From Holacanthus passer (taxonomy: Eukaryota; Chordata; Actinopteri; Pomacanthidae), in NCBI GenBank assembly GCA_025331565.1, contig JAFREQ010000026.1, positions 4,125,001-4,189,000 on the forward strand: 64,000 bases of DNA. The letters run 5' to 3'. Position numbers and translations under genes: made by a program. The first letter of the stretch is position 1. Every line of letters starts with the position of its first letter. A model generated the notes under the pieces. That model had not been told where the DNA came from and made no database searches. It saw only the letters and a program-made list of their open reading frames with translations. Of the stretch, positions 32,331 through 42,031 are shown in pieces.

Positions 32331-33349
32331 CTGTTGAGTTAAAGACAAACTATTAAAGAAGAGAAACAGTGGATCTAACAAGGCTTCTGTTAAAGCTCTG
32401 TTCCAGTAACAGTATTGATCTGGGATCTGATGACCCGTCCCTCAAAACTCTCTGTCAGGAGTTGTTTGGATGCATCTTGAAAGCTACTGTTCCTCCAGAA
32501 AGAGGATCACAAGAGGACCGAGCCTGAAGATGTGTCGTCTGTAATAATGACACATCTCATTACTTTCAGGATTAACCTGCAGGCTGCGTGAAATATGAAA
32601 TTACATTCTTTGAAGGATGAAGTGTCAGCTCGGGATTGTTTAACACAGTCAATATCTTGAACTCATTTCAGTCATGATTTAGTTCATGAGGTCTTTTTCT
32701 TTGACACACAAGTCTTATTCCCACAGCTGAACAGTCGCAGCGTGAAGCTGGGCGACGGAAATGATATTAACAAATGTCATTATACTGTTAATCGGAAGAT
32801 ATTTCTATCTGAGCATCAGGCGGTTCTGTAGGAACGAGCAGCCCGTCCGTCCAGTTGTACAGAGTTTGCTGAACACACCACAGACGACTGTTCAGGTCTT
32901 CAGAGGAAACATCGAGTGTCGGCACAGAAAGAGAAAGAGAGGTCGGCTGGTTTAAGTTTAACTCATGGTCTTCCTCGGCAGGGCGAGTGGCTCAGTCCGT
33001 AAATTGACTGTGAGATGTCTCTTGGTCAAACTGGGATTGTAGCAGTTGAGGTCATGAGGTGAGAACTGAGAAACCTCAGTCTGCTGATGAAGACCAGGAG
33101 GTGTAGCTGAAAACCTGGAAAAAGCTAGTAAGTGGACCTTGTCACCAAGTAACGCACACAGAGTGCTTTCAGTCTCAAACTGTCCTCGTGAACAGTGAAA
33201 GATTCACATGGGACTTGATGTGTTAACTAAATCAGCCTCCTGATTTAGTTTGTGTATCAACACATATAAAATGGTCAATGAATCCGATTCCATCTCTGCA
33301 ATAAGCAATAATCTTATAATAATAACAGAAATAATCGGCCAACGTTTAC
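32331..33349 (-). other. SHANK2 intron 2
   Basis: A 1.0 kb intron. It contains the dispersed repeat unit at 33015-33145; nothing else is recognisable. Confidence 0.85.
33015..33145 (+). repeat. Dispersed repeat unit (CTGATGAAGACC...AAGCTAGTAAGTGGACC)
   Basis: Contains GGTCAAACTGGGATTGTAGC, GTCATGAGGTGAGAACTGAG, CTGCTGATGAAGACCAGGAG and AAAAAGCTAGTAAGTGGACC, text typical of a common fish interspersed repeat. The end half recurs in both arms of the palindromic repeat at 9787-9880. A tRNA-like phrase just upstream (GAGTGGCTCAGTCCGTAAA, 32985) may or may not belong to it. Confidence 0.5.
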
Positions 33350-33553
33350 CTCCAGGGACGGGACGCCCTTGCTGATTGGCTGCGGGTACTCTCGAAGGGT
33401 GCGCTCTTCATCCAGGAACTTGCCGTCCCTCCCGTTGCTCGCCGGCTGGAAGAGCCCATAGTTGAGGACGTCTTTCAGGCTCTGGTTGAGCGTGCACAGG
33501 ATCCGCTGCTTGGCAACCCAGACCGTCGCATCCGGGTTGAACCGCATGCATTT
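33350..33553 (-). CDS. shank2: SHANK2 coding exon 2: SPN domain
   Basis: Encodes residues 69-136 (68 codons, phase 0/0), starting KCMRFNPDATVWVAKQRILC and ending KGVPSLE. This is the body of the SPN domain, a ubiquitin-like, FERM-F0-like fold that packs against the ankyrin repeats and binds Rap1 and R-Ras in SHANK proteins. Lys69 aligns with SHANK3 Lys22, a second known small-GTPase contact. The motif YGLFQPASNGRDGKFLDEER is family-typical. The acceptor CTACCAG at 33560-33554 is preceded by a CT-rich tract; the donor is GTAAAC from 33349. No frameshift or stop is present, and the exon is as long as the match to mammalian SHANK2 requires. Confidence 0.97.
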
Positions 33554-33759
33554 CTGGTAGATTTGAGGAGCAGAGCAGAGAGTGGGAGTGTGTGAGAGTG
33601 GGAAAGAGACAAATTGATTAAACAGTGATGACTGGAGTGTCGGCTGGCGGCCGAGCAATCAATACAAATGAAATATTCATCTTTCAAATCGTAACAAAAA
33701 CAATGTAATGTCATCAAACTGTGACAGACGCTGCGCTGGTGAAACTGGACTCACACTTT

Positions 33760-34420
33760 TGATTGACAGATGCAAACAGGCTGGGACATAAGAGTGATGA
33801 GAGGATTTGAACAGAATTACAGAACAATGGCGCCCAATCAAATAAATCAGACGCACGGAAATTGGTTTTTCAATAACACAAACCGGGTCCCAGTCTCTCC
33901 AAATGAAGCGCGTGTGCCAGGCAGCGCCGCCAGGCTGCGTCACTGTTTTATTGTTACCGAGCTGAACGGGCCAATCGGCCGCTGAGGTCGTACCGGACGC
34001 GACCCCTCCGCCCTCTGCTCCGTCCACGTTCCAGCTTCCCCGACGCGAAAACCCACACAATGCGGGACTTCTGGCCTGGTCCGAAGCAGAGAGGATTATG
34101 GGAGCAGCGCCACGGCATTCAGGAAGTGTCTGTGAGTGTTTACGGCTGGATGTGCTGCTCAGCCGGTGATAGCAACCCTGCGTCTGTGATAAAGGCTGAG
34201 GGGATGAGCAGTGTGTGAACTCTGCCTAACCATAATCCTCCGGCCTGGCGAGGAGCGGGCACGGGAGAGGAGAGCGGAGGGAAGATGAAGGCTTGAAGGT
34301 ACAGTATACAGGAACAGATGTCTGGCATCTGGCAGGGCTGCTTGGACTGATACGGCCTTCCTCCCTTCTGCTGCTTTATTACAGTGGCAAATTTCCATCA
34401 GCTCCCATTATTGTCTCCTC
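33760..34420. promoter_or_regulatory. Candidate conserved non-coding block in intron 1
   Basis: Repeat-free 660 nt with enhancer-like strings: CAGAACAATGGCGCCCAATC (SOX-like ACAATGG), CAAATAAATCAGACGC, GCCAATCGGCCGC (CCAAT), CCATAATCCTCCGGCC and TTTATTACAGTGGC, plus a CpG-rich middle (33960-34060). Conservation cannot be tested here. Confidence 0.3.
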
Positions 34421-35390
34421 AGCCCTGAAGATGAGTTCAACTTAAACAATGTATATGAAGCTTCCAGGGAATCAGTGTTTTCAATGTAGCGGCAGAGATA
34501 ATGTGGTGTGTGTGTGTAAGAGCTCTTATTGCTGCCTGGTCATCATTACAGAAAGAGTATGAGGTTTACCTCCAAACAGTGACAAAATAAAAGCCTGAAC
34601 AGCAAAACCACAGACTTCACTTCAGTGTCTTCTTCAGTGAAAGTCAAAATCTCTGCTGGAGCAGTTTAGAGTTCAGAGGGTTAAAGATTGTATTCTCGCC
34701 TCGTTTGGACCAAACCTGCAGCGTTTCACCTCCACCACTGAACTGGATCGAACTGGTTTATCTGCCAATCACAGCGAACTCTGGAGGCGGCAGGTCGTCC
34801 AATCAGATGCATCATCATCGTTTTCTAGTCGTGGTTTTGAATGAACACTGGTATTTTAACCACATAAACACAATGAAAACAATTAGCAACACAGCTCACA
34901 GCTTTTAGCTGTCGCTCAGCAGACGACGATGGAAACACGAAGAACACGAGAGACAGTCGGAGATGTCCAGTGTTCTCAAAGCCTCAGACAGTGGTCCAAG
35001 AATCCAAAGCAACAGTCTTTGGAAAACTATCCCGCTCGTCTGACTTCAAGTCGGCCATTGTGTCCAATCTTTGAATCATTAGGAGAACGGGCTCTGAAAA
35101 GATGGTGTCTCCATCTGGACGCACGAGCTGCGAGCTGGCAGGAGATGAGAGGGGAGATGGGTGAAATAAAGTGAGAACAAAAAGGTTATTTGAGGGGGAC
35201 AGTTTGAAGATTGTGGAAGAAACAAGGACACAGAGAAGCATGTGAGGAAGAGGAAACGCTCCCTGCATCTGTCATCTCACGGCCCGACGTGTGTTTGTAG
35301 CGTCGGTTTGTGTGAAAGACCGTTGTTACAGCTGCCACCGATTTTAGTCTCAAGGCTCATTATAACGAGTTCAGAATGTGAGCAGAGGAA

Positions 35391-35484
35391 ATTTAAAAGA
35401 AGTAGTTTGACATTCGTTGGGAAATCGTTGTTCACTTTCTCGCCAAGAGCTGAATGATGATGGTGATGATGGTGATGATGATGG

Positions 35485-35530
<46 letters not shown>

Positions 35531-35677
35531 CAGTACCACTTGTCGGCGTCAGAGCTGGAGCCAGGAGGTGATTAACTCAGCTTAACATAAAGACCTGAAG
35601 CAGGAGGGAAGAGCAAGTGTGGCTCAGTCAAAAGTTCCTCCCTTCGCTGTAATTAATGTCAAACTATTCCTTTAAAT
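35391..35677. mobile_element. Short TIR-bearing non-autonomous element (MITE-like) with nested (GAT)n
   Basis: Ends are near-perfect inverted repeats of about 23 bp: 35391-35414 and 35655-35677, sharing ATTTAAA and the exact 11-mer AGTTTGACATT / AATGTCAAACT. Between them, GGGAAATCGTTGTTCACTTT, CTCGCCAAGAGCTGAATGA, GGAGGTGATTAACTCAGCTT and ATAAAGACCTGAAGCAGG match, in order, a very common fish repeat whose usual text has TTAGCTTAGCATAAAGACTG at this place. There is no coding capacity. A GAT microsatellite occupies 35456-35529. Confidence 0.75.
35456..35529 (+). repeat. (GAT)n microsatellite inside the MITE-like element
   Basis: About 24 GAT/GGT units (ATGATGGTGATGATGG then pure GAT), ending GATCAGTACCAC. 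It occupies the point where the host element normally has a short GATGAGAAGATCGATACC-like phrase. Confidence 0.9.
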
Positions 35678-35998
35678 ATACACAGATTTTAAAAGTATTG
35701 AGAGCAAAAATATGTTTTGATTAACACTGCATCATATGAAAGGAGGCAAAATTGCCAGGAAGTTTGGATGTCATTTTAATACATCAAATGTTCTGATTGC
35801 AGAAGCTGACTTTCGTAGCCGCGCTCACGTGCACGAGCTGTGTGTCTCTGCGTGTTTCAATTATTCAACCCAGTTTGATTTCCAAGTGGACTGTGCGACT
35901 CAATCATGTGATCAAGTGGCACCGCTGAGTGCTCAGTGATGAATGTGAAATCAGGGGGCATGAGTGCATACATGTGAGAGAGCTTAGTGCACATGTGA

Positions 35999-35999
<1 letters not shown>

Positions 36000-36025
<26 letters not shown>
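36000..36025 (+). repeat. (CA)n microsatellite
   Basis: 13 units; a second array follows 70 bp later. Confidence 0.95.
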
Positions 36026-36032
<7 letters not shown>

Positions 36033-36096
36033 CCTATGCACTAGAGTTCATCTCTGGGTCAACACTGAACCTTGAGGATCCCTCCCCACTGAATCT

Positions 36097-36097
<1 letters not shown>

Positions 36098-36147
<50 letters not shown>
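36098..36147 (+). repeat. (CA)n microsatellite
   Basis: 25 CA units. Confidence 0.95.
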
Positions 36148-36150
<3 letters not shown>

Positions 36151-36792
36151 CATTCAGGAAGTCACAAAGTGCTGTGAAGCAGCAGTGTGTTACATTCCTT
36201 TTCGTCTCAGTGGGATGAAATTTGACAACACAAATGAAAAGACGTGCAGGGGAAGAGAACGTCCAAAAAGAAAATCAGAATGGACAGGATGGGACGGAGA
36301 GTGAGGAGGGAAACCCAGGAGAGCGGGGCATCAGATGGCTGCCGAAGGCCGAGCCGCGCCAAGTCGCCGCCATGCCAACTTCCTGTTTCCTCCTCCTTCT
36401 TCTGCCCTTCTGATCTGCTCTGCCAACACATGACGAGGACGCGCTCTCACTCACTGTACTGTCATGGACGAAGAACAGTCGTCTGTCCCCGAGGACACGC
36501 ACACATCAAACGGAGCTACGGCACAAAGCTGCATTAGTCCGTGATGAAGCTACCGTACGGACGGCGGCGGCACCTCCAGCTGCTCGTCCGCAGGGAGCCG
36601 CAGTTCAGCACCGCTGCTCTTTGATGATAAACCTCTACATCCAACCTTCTGTGTGAAGCAGCCTCCACCACAGCGACAGTATAGGAGCTATATGATCAGT
36701 GGGCTGCAGCTCTGTTCAGCCCACAGACGCTGCAGGAGTCCAACAGCTGTTTAAGAAGAACAATGCACAGTACTGTTCTCTCATACTGTAAA

Positions 36793-36819
36793 TACACACA
36801 CACACACACACACACACAC
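36793..36819 (+). repeat. (CA)n microsatellite
   Basis: 13 CA units. Confidence 0.95.
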
Positions 36820-38515
36820 CTGGGGCTTCATTAAGAGCAACAACGTGCAGCTAATGAACGCACGAGGCTGCAAATGAAACATTCAGAATTCCCACTGATG
36901 AAATTAATAAAACATATAAAATATTCACAGATTCCGCTGTTGTTCTCCACAAACACATCGAAAGCTCGACACGTCAGATATGAGGTTTAAAGCAGATAAA
37001 GCAGAAGACGTTTTTCAGCTTGTTTTAATTTCAGTCAGTTGTTAGTTCAGTGAGATGATTGAGCTCAGAAATTTAGTTGGATTCATTAAAAGCGGAGGAT
37101 CTGAATTATCCTGGAGACTCTGTTTGTGTTCAGTAACATTGAGGTTGTTTCAATTCAGGATGAGGTGAAATATCCCAAACTATCCAAAACTGTATTGTTT
37201 GTTAACACATCAAACAGTGAGACATGACGCGTCCATTAGACGTACTGGTCGATTTTCCTGCCATCGGGAAGAGGCAGGTTTGCTGTTTCCCAAAATGTAA
37301 AACTTTTGCTTTAAATTTAGAAACAGCACAGATTCTTGCATTCACATGCTGTATTTCATAATCTGAGTGCAAACAAAAAAAGAACCTCGAAAAAGAACAT
37401 CTACATTTGCTTTCTGCTGTTCATCGACCTCCCGTTTATTTATAATAATGGAAAACAGGGATGATTATAATATCAGTCATTTACTTTTTCCTTTGGGTTC
37501 CACATGTTATGGATTGTAATATATATCACTGATCAATAGTCGGGTCTGACTGATGTTGCTCAGTTTGAACCCTGCTGCCCACACAGGTAAGAAACTGTCC
37601 CCGATCCACACAATCATGTGTCGACAGTGATTCACACATTCTCCTGCACAGAGATTAACACAGACCCCCCCCTTTAAACACACACCTTCACCTACGCACA
37701 CGTCTATACATCAGCCCCCTGCACGCCACCCACTCAGCGTTCACACACCGCCGCCTCTTGTTAGAGGCCACGTGAGTCCGAAGGCTTTACGTCAAAACAG
37801 AACAGAGCGAAAGGTTTCTGTTTAAAAACCACAGGCAGCTTCAGCTCAGGCTTCACGTTTTCTCTCATTCACTTACCTGCCACATTATTCGTACAGGTGA
37901 TGAAGATGTGTTACAACATGAAAGTTATCAAACAGGAAAAAACATTTATGACTCTTATGCTCATGAGATTAAACTAAGATCAACTAAAACTGACGGTTTC
38001 TGCAGCTTCTCTGTCTGACTACATGCAAATTTGTTGTATCTATATTATGTTGCATGTGATTAAAAAAAAAGGGGAAACGCTAATATGTGCATTTAAGGGC
38101 GGGTTAAAATAAGCAGAGAGTGAACATGAGGGTCAGCGTAAAGACCTTTAACACCTGTTTACGCTCACATTCTGCTTTATGGACATTTTTTAAATATACC
38201 TGTTTGTTTAATCACTACAGGTGATTCGAACCCGCGGCTGAAAGGCCACAGAGGTTTCCTGCAGTGTGAGCCTCTCACTTCTGTGTTGTGCTTCAGTTTA
38301 TTGTGTCCCAGCTGCTCGGAAAAGCTCCGAGTCTGCAAATAAGCCTGTAATGTGTCAGATACACCATCATTCATTCTCCAGTGGATCTCAACAAGGAGGC
38401 CGGATAATCAATACCTGCATGTCAACACGGAAAAACAAATCTAGCTCGTATTTCATATCGACTTCACATGTTAACGTGACCACCCCCCACATTTGCATCC
38501 TTCACAGAAACTCAC

Positions 38516-38719
38516 CGTCTGCTGCAGGTCGGGGATGAGGACGCGGACGACCAGCGAGTTGGTGTGAATGTCGTCCATGCGGCTCTGCGATGGCTCGGCC
38601 GTGGCCCTTATGGTCTCGTAAATGGTCTCTTCGCGGGAGCTGTCGGAGGCGCAGTCGTCTGAGTAGTCGGAAAAGCTCTGGGCCATCTCATCCTCACTGG
38701 AGGTGGGGCTCCGGGGCAT
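38516..38719 (-). CDS. shank2: SHANK2 coding exon 1: start codon, acidic Ser-rich leader, start of SPN domain
   Basis: Encodes residues 1-68 and begins MPRSPTSSEDEMAQSFSDYS, the conserved start of the long SHANK2 isoform. Residues 1-50 are acidic and rich in Ser and Thr (ASDSSREETIYETIRATAE) and are probably disordered. From about residue 56 the SPN domain begins (LVVRVLIPDLQQT). Arg59 aligns with Arg12 of SHANK3, one of the residues known to be needed for active Rap1/Ras binding in that paralogue. The exon ends in phase 0 after the ACG codon, with donor GTGAGT at 38515. The next exon supplies KCMRFNP, so the join reproduces the family sequence LQQTKC(I/M)RFNP. The start is chosen because it matches the known family start and follows a splice acceptor by only 24 nt. 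Confidence 0.96.
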
Positions 38720-38743
38720 AGTCAGCAGGCCCGGCGGATTCAG
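38720..38743 (-). other. shank2: SHANK2 5' untranslated part of the start exon, with its splice acceptor
   Basis: On the minus strand a pyrimidine-rich tract ends in TCCCAG at 38749-38744 and is followed by 24 nt before the ATG. This is a good 3' splice site, so the start exon is not the first exon. The base at -3 of the ATG is A, a favourable initiation context. The upstream exon and promoter were not located. Confidence 0.7.
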
Positions 38744-40168
38744 CTGGGACAGACGAGCGGGAGAAAGGTCAGACTCACAAACCGAAAGCGTTCATTAGAG
38801 AAAGCTGGAATTAAAATGTAAGAATTCCCCCAGTTCCCACTCTGTGGCTTCAGAGAGCAACAAAGATGGCGCTTGCTGTTTGTTAGTTTATCCTCGTCCA
38901 TTCTGAGGAAACTCCCAGAGCTTTTAATGTGACTCCACAAAAGGTTTCGCTTCATTAGTGAGATACTGCATGTGAGTAAAAGAACTTCAGGAGGGTGAAA
39001 ACTGCACCTGCAAGCAATCGTACCACAAGACCTTGTCCAGAAAAAGGCAGCAGGCCAAGTGACTGCAGTCTATGAAACAGGCGTCGACATGATCGATGAA
39101 CCAGCGAATGAAACACGCAACATGTCATCAGTCACCACTTGTGCTCTCGTGACTGATCTGGACAGAAGTAAGACGTTTAAATTAATAACTAATCATTCAG
39201 AGGTCAATCAGAGGTCCGTGTGCAGGACTCGAAGTTTTATTATCATTCATCAACATTTAACAGATAAATTTAACAGATGTTTGATCTTAAAGAAATGTCG
39301 GTCACAGTATTTTCTGCAATGTGACATATTTGGAGTGAATTGGAAAAGAAGTGCGCTGTGTAGTAAAAGTAAAGTCTATGTTAGTGTCAGTGGAGCAGCT
39401 CCACAACTCGGACAGACACAAACTCTCCTGATGAATCATCAAATACAAACAACTGTTGATCTGGCTCTTTGATAAAAACAGTGGCTCCATCTGTTTTCTT
39501 CTAGAATATCAGCAAAAGAAAAATCCTTCAGGAAGCAGCAGCTCCTCTCACTCCAGATCCGAACGTGACAGTCCCATCGCTCAGGGACTTGACTCGAGAG
39601 CAAAGGTGGCTCACTTCCTCTCACACCTTGGCCTCCTGCCGGACCAGGAGGGAGGACAGAGTCTGTCAGAGCACAACACACACCTCGACCTGCGAAGTTC
39701 CCACCCTCGCTTCTACGAACCACATGTTGTACAGAGAGAGAAAAGAGACGAAGCCTAATATTTGAATTCTAATACACATCATTGTTTATGTTGGACAGAA
39801 GAGCGATGAACAGTCGAACTGAAATACTGAACAGGATTGTAAACTGAATGAACTTTAAGAAAGGTTCATAAAACACAGGAAGTGAAATGACCAATCACTG
39901 TGCTCCTTCTCTTCCTCTTGACATCAGCAGTCTGCTTCCACACTTGGCCGTGTTGTTTGGACACACTTGGATTAGTGACAGAATCATTTCTTTTCATCGG
40001 CGCTAAATGAGAAGAGCTGATCCGCTCTTCACTCTGGAGAACACTGGAGTGTTGGTTTGATAAAGGAGAAGCTCTTCAATCAGAAAAAGCCAACAGAGAC
40101 CAGATGAGTCATTTCAGCTGGAGGAAACGGTCCCTGCAGCATCTGCGACACATCAACATCGTCGTCCT

Positions 40169-40169
<1 letters not shown>

Positions 40170-40221
<52 letters not shown>
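40170..40221 (+). repeat. (GT)n microsatellite
   Basis: 26 units, uninterrupted. Confidence 0.95.
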
Positions 40222-40223
<2 letters not shown>

Positions 40224-40637
40224 CTGGGCCGCCTGTCATCGTGTCGGGGCGTCGACACCTGAACGCTGCTGATGAAAAAGTTTTCTGATAACAACAGAAA
40301 CAGTTTCCACTTCTATCAGCTTTACTTTCTTACTTTCTGTTCTTTGGATTCGCTGAGCTGTTTTTCCTGATAAGAAAAACGGCGTCTTCCTTGAGTGTGA
40401 CGATGCAAGAAATGTCACGAAAAGGATAAAAACTAAGCGAGAAACAATTTAAACTGAGCGTGTGGCTTGTTATAATAAGGTATTTAGAAAATTACAAGTT
40501 GCCATATCAGATGTGATTTATTGGAGCTTTTTGCACGTTTCCATTTCGGCTTCCTGCCGAGAACTTCATACTGTCATTTCTGTCATTTTCTATCTTGCTT
40601 TTCCAATCAGCATGTGGTCATTTATAAATACACTCTG

Positions 40638-40662
40638 AGTGTGTGTGTGTGTGTGTGTGTGT
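40638..40662 (+). repeat. (GT)n microsatellite
   Basis: 12 units. Confidence 0.95.
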
Positions 40663-41076
40663 TTCTTGGGTGTCGACACACATTAAATATTCAAATGTAC
40701 AGGAATGAACATAAACTGTACAAACGGCAGCTTGTTCTCAGTTGATATTTTTGCCCTGGGTTTCGCCTCTCAGGCTCCAATGGAAGAAAATAATAAAGCA
40801 TCACCTATCAATGAAACTGAAGGTAATTCTTAAATTAAAGGGCACAGACAAACTTCAGTACAGAATTAATGTTTCTGAGCTACATCTGATCTGACGTCTG
40901 TCATTTGAACTGCTGTTGAGCTGCTTTTCATTTCATGTCATGAAACTTTTTTGTCCTTTGGTTGATCAGTTTTCAGTTGAAGAACCTCGATTCCAATGTG
41001 TCGCCCCACTTCAGAAACCAAACACGCATCCTGCCAGACAACCCCCCCCAACCCCCAGTATGTCAACAGCGTAATC

Positions 41077-41079
<3 letters not shown>

Positions 41080-41109
<30 letters not shown>
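41080..41109 (+). repeat. (CA)n microsatellite
   Basis: 15 units. Confidence 0.95.
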
Positions 41110-41111
<2 letters not shown>

Positions 41112-41254
41112 ATTTGAAAGCCGTGATTATGAAGCTCTGCAGAGGGATTGTCAGAGGAAACACATTAATGAGACACCTTCTCCTCAGTCACACACAAACT
41201 GCTTCTCTCCATCATAAACCCTCGAACGCGGCGTCGCACCAGAGGCAAAAAAAG

Positions 41255-41345
41255 CCAATCAAAGACGCAAATAATTCCTTCTTGTCACACAAAGTGATAA
41301 TTATCAGCTGATTAGCATGCTGCATGCTAATTCATCCATTTTCCA
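41255..41345. promoter_or_regulatory. AT-rich palindromic block, possible regulatory element
   Basis: GATAATTATC (10-bp palindrome) is followed 7 bp on by TTAGCATGCTGCATGCTAA, a 9-bp inverted repeat with one spacer base. Both are potential dimeric homeodomain or POU sites. Inferred from symmetry only. Confidence 0.25.
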
Positions 41346-41997
41346 GGAAAGGCGACACGCCTGAGGACATGTTGGAAAACCATGAACGCTGATCATTCAT
41401 GCAACAGTCAAAGCTTAATCGTATTTGAGTTCTTCAGTTTACTCATTTTAAATCAGGCTCGACTGTGGCGTCGGAGCAGACGCGCGAGTTTCCAGAGCGA
41501 GCCGTGATTTTTCTGTCAGGCTGAGCTAAACGGAAGAAATTAAAAACAATATGACAAAATTGAAAAGGATATCCTGCCTGTAAGTGGCTCTGAATATTTG
41601 TGAGGGCTGACCAAGCTGAAGCATCATTACAGGTTCCAGCTGCAGCTCTGAGTCTCAGCTCCGGCTCATTCGGAGGCTGATGACATTCATGCTGCTGCCT
41701 GACTGACAGTTTTCAGGAGATTGCACCATTTCTGCCACTTCCACACGTCGGCCTCATTAACCTGATTCTGCAGCTGGATGCTGCGACATCTATCGGGTTT
41801 CTAATGTTCGACGCCATCAAATCAAGAGAAGTTTCTCTGAGGCCGAAATGCACTGGCTGGTTTCAAGCACCTTCGCTTCCTCCGGCTGCCTCCGTGAAAG
41901 AAAATGTGTGAAAGTGTGTGTGAGACAGAGACAGAGGAGGAGAGAGGGAGTGTGACTGGGTCTTTTGTTGTTGTTTTTTTTTGTATCACCTCTACTT

Positions 41998-41999
<2 letters not shown>

Positions 42000-42029
<30 letters not shown>
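42000..42029 (+). repeat. (CA)n microsatellite
   Basis: 15 units. Confidence 0.95.

Positions 42030-42031
<2 letters not shown>

Larger units (their letters stand above)
33554..38515 (-). other. SHANK2 intron 1 (between first two coding exons)
   Basis: A 5.0 kb intron with possible conserved blocks (33760-34420), a TIR-bearing short element with a nested GAT microsatellite (35391-35677), and three (CA)n arrays. A CpG-rich patch around 36540-36610 has no coding evidence. The interval 36900-38200 is featureless apart from AT-rich stretches. Confidence 0.8.
8681..38743 (-). other. shank2: SHANK2 gene, 5' portion (ankyrin-containing long isoform)
   Basis: Gene-level entry. Nine minus-strand coding exons with GT donors and AG acceptors join in frame: 38516-38719, 33350-33553, 32259-32330, 29288-29396, 24573-24724, 23762-23929, 21804-21920, 17782-17859 and 8681-8747, 1171 nt in all. 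The 390 residues match the N-terminus of SHANK2 rather than SHANK1 or SHANK3: the leader MPRSPTSSEDEMAQSFSDYS, the stretch NPDATVWVAKQRILCTL and the ending IKNHKETDI are SHANK2-type. SHANK proteins are scaffolds of excitatory postsynaptic densities; the ankyrin-bearing SHANK2 form is also found at epithelial apical membranes. Introns 1 to 8 are about 5.0, 1.0, 2.9, 4.6, 0.6, 1.8, 3.9 and 9.0 kb. The gene is incomplete at both ends of the window: the non-coding first exon(s) and all exons after the ankyrin region are missing. Whether this is the a or b teleost paralogue cannot be told. Confidence 0.95.

Noticed and set aside
32980..33010. GAGTGGCTCAGTCCGTAAA, like a tRNA A-box
   Set aside because: No matching B-box or fold follows. 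At most a decayed tRNA-derived SINE head.
36600..36625. TTCAGCACC half-site of an RE1/NRSF element
   Set aside because: The second half (GGACAGCGCC-like) is absent.
38205..38270. GGGTTCGAATC on the minus strand, like a tRNA B-box
   Set aside because: The T-stem does not pair, no A-box lies at the right distance, and no acceptor stem closes. Not a tRNA gene.
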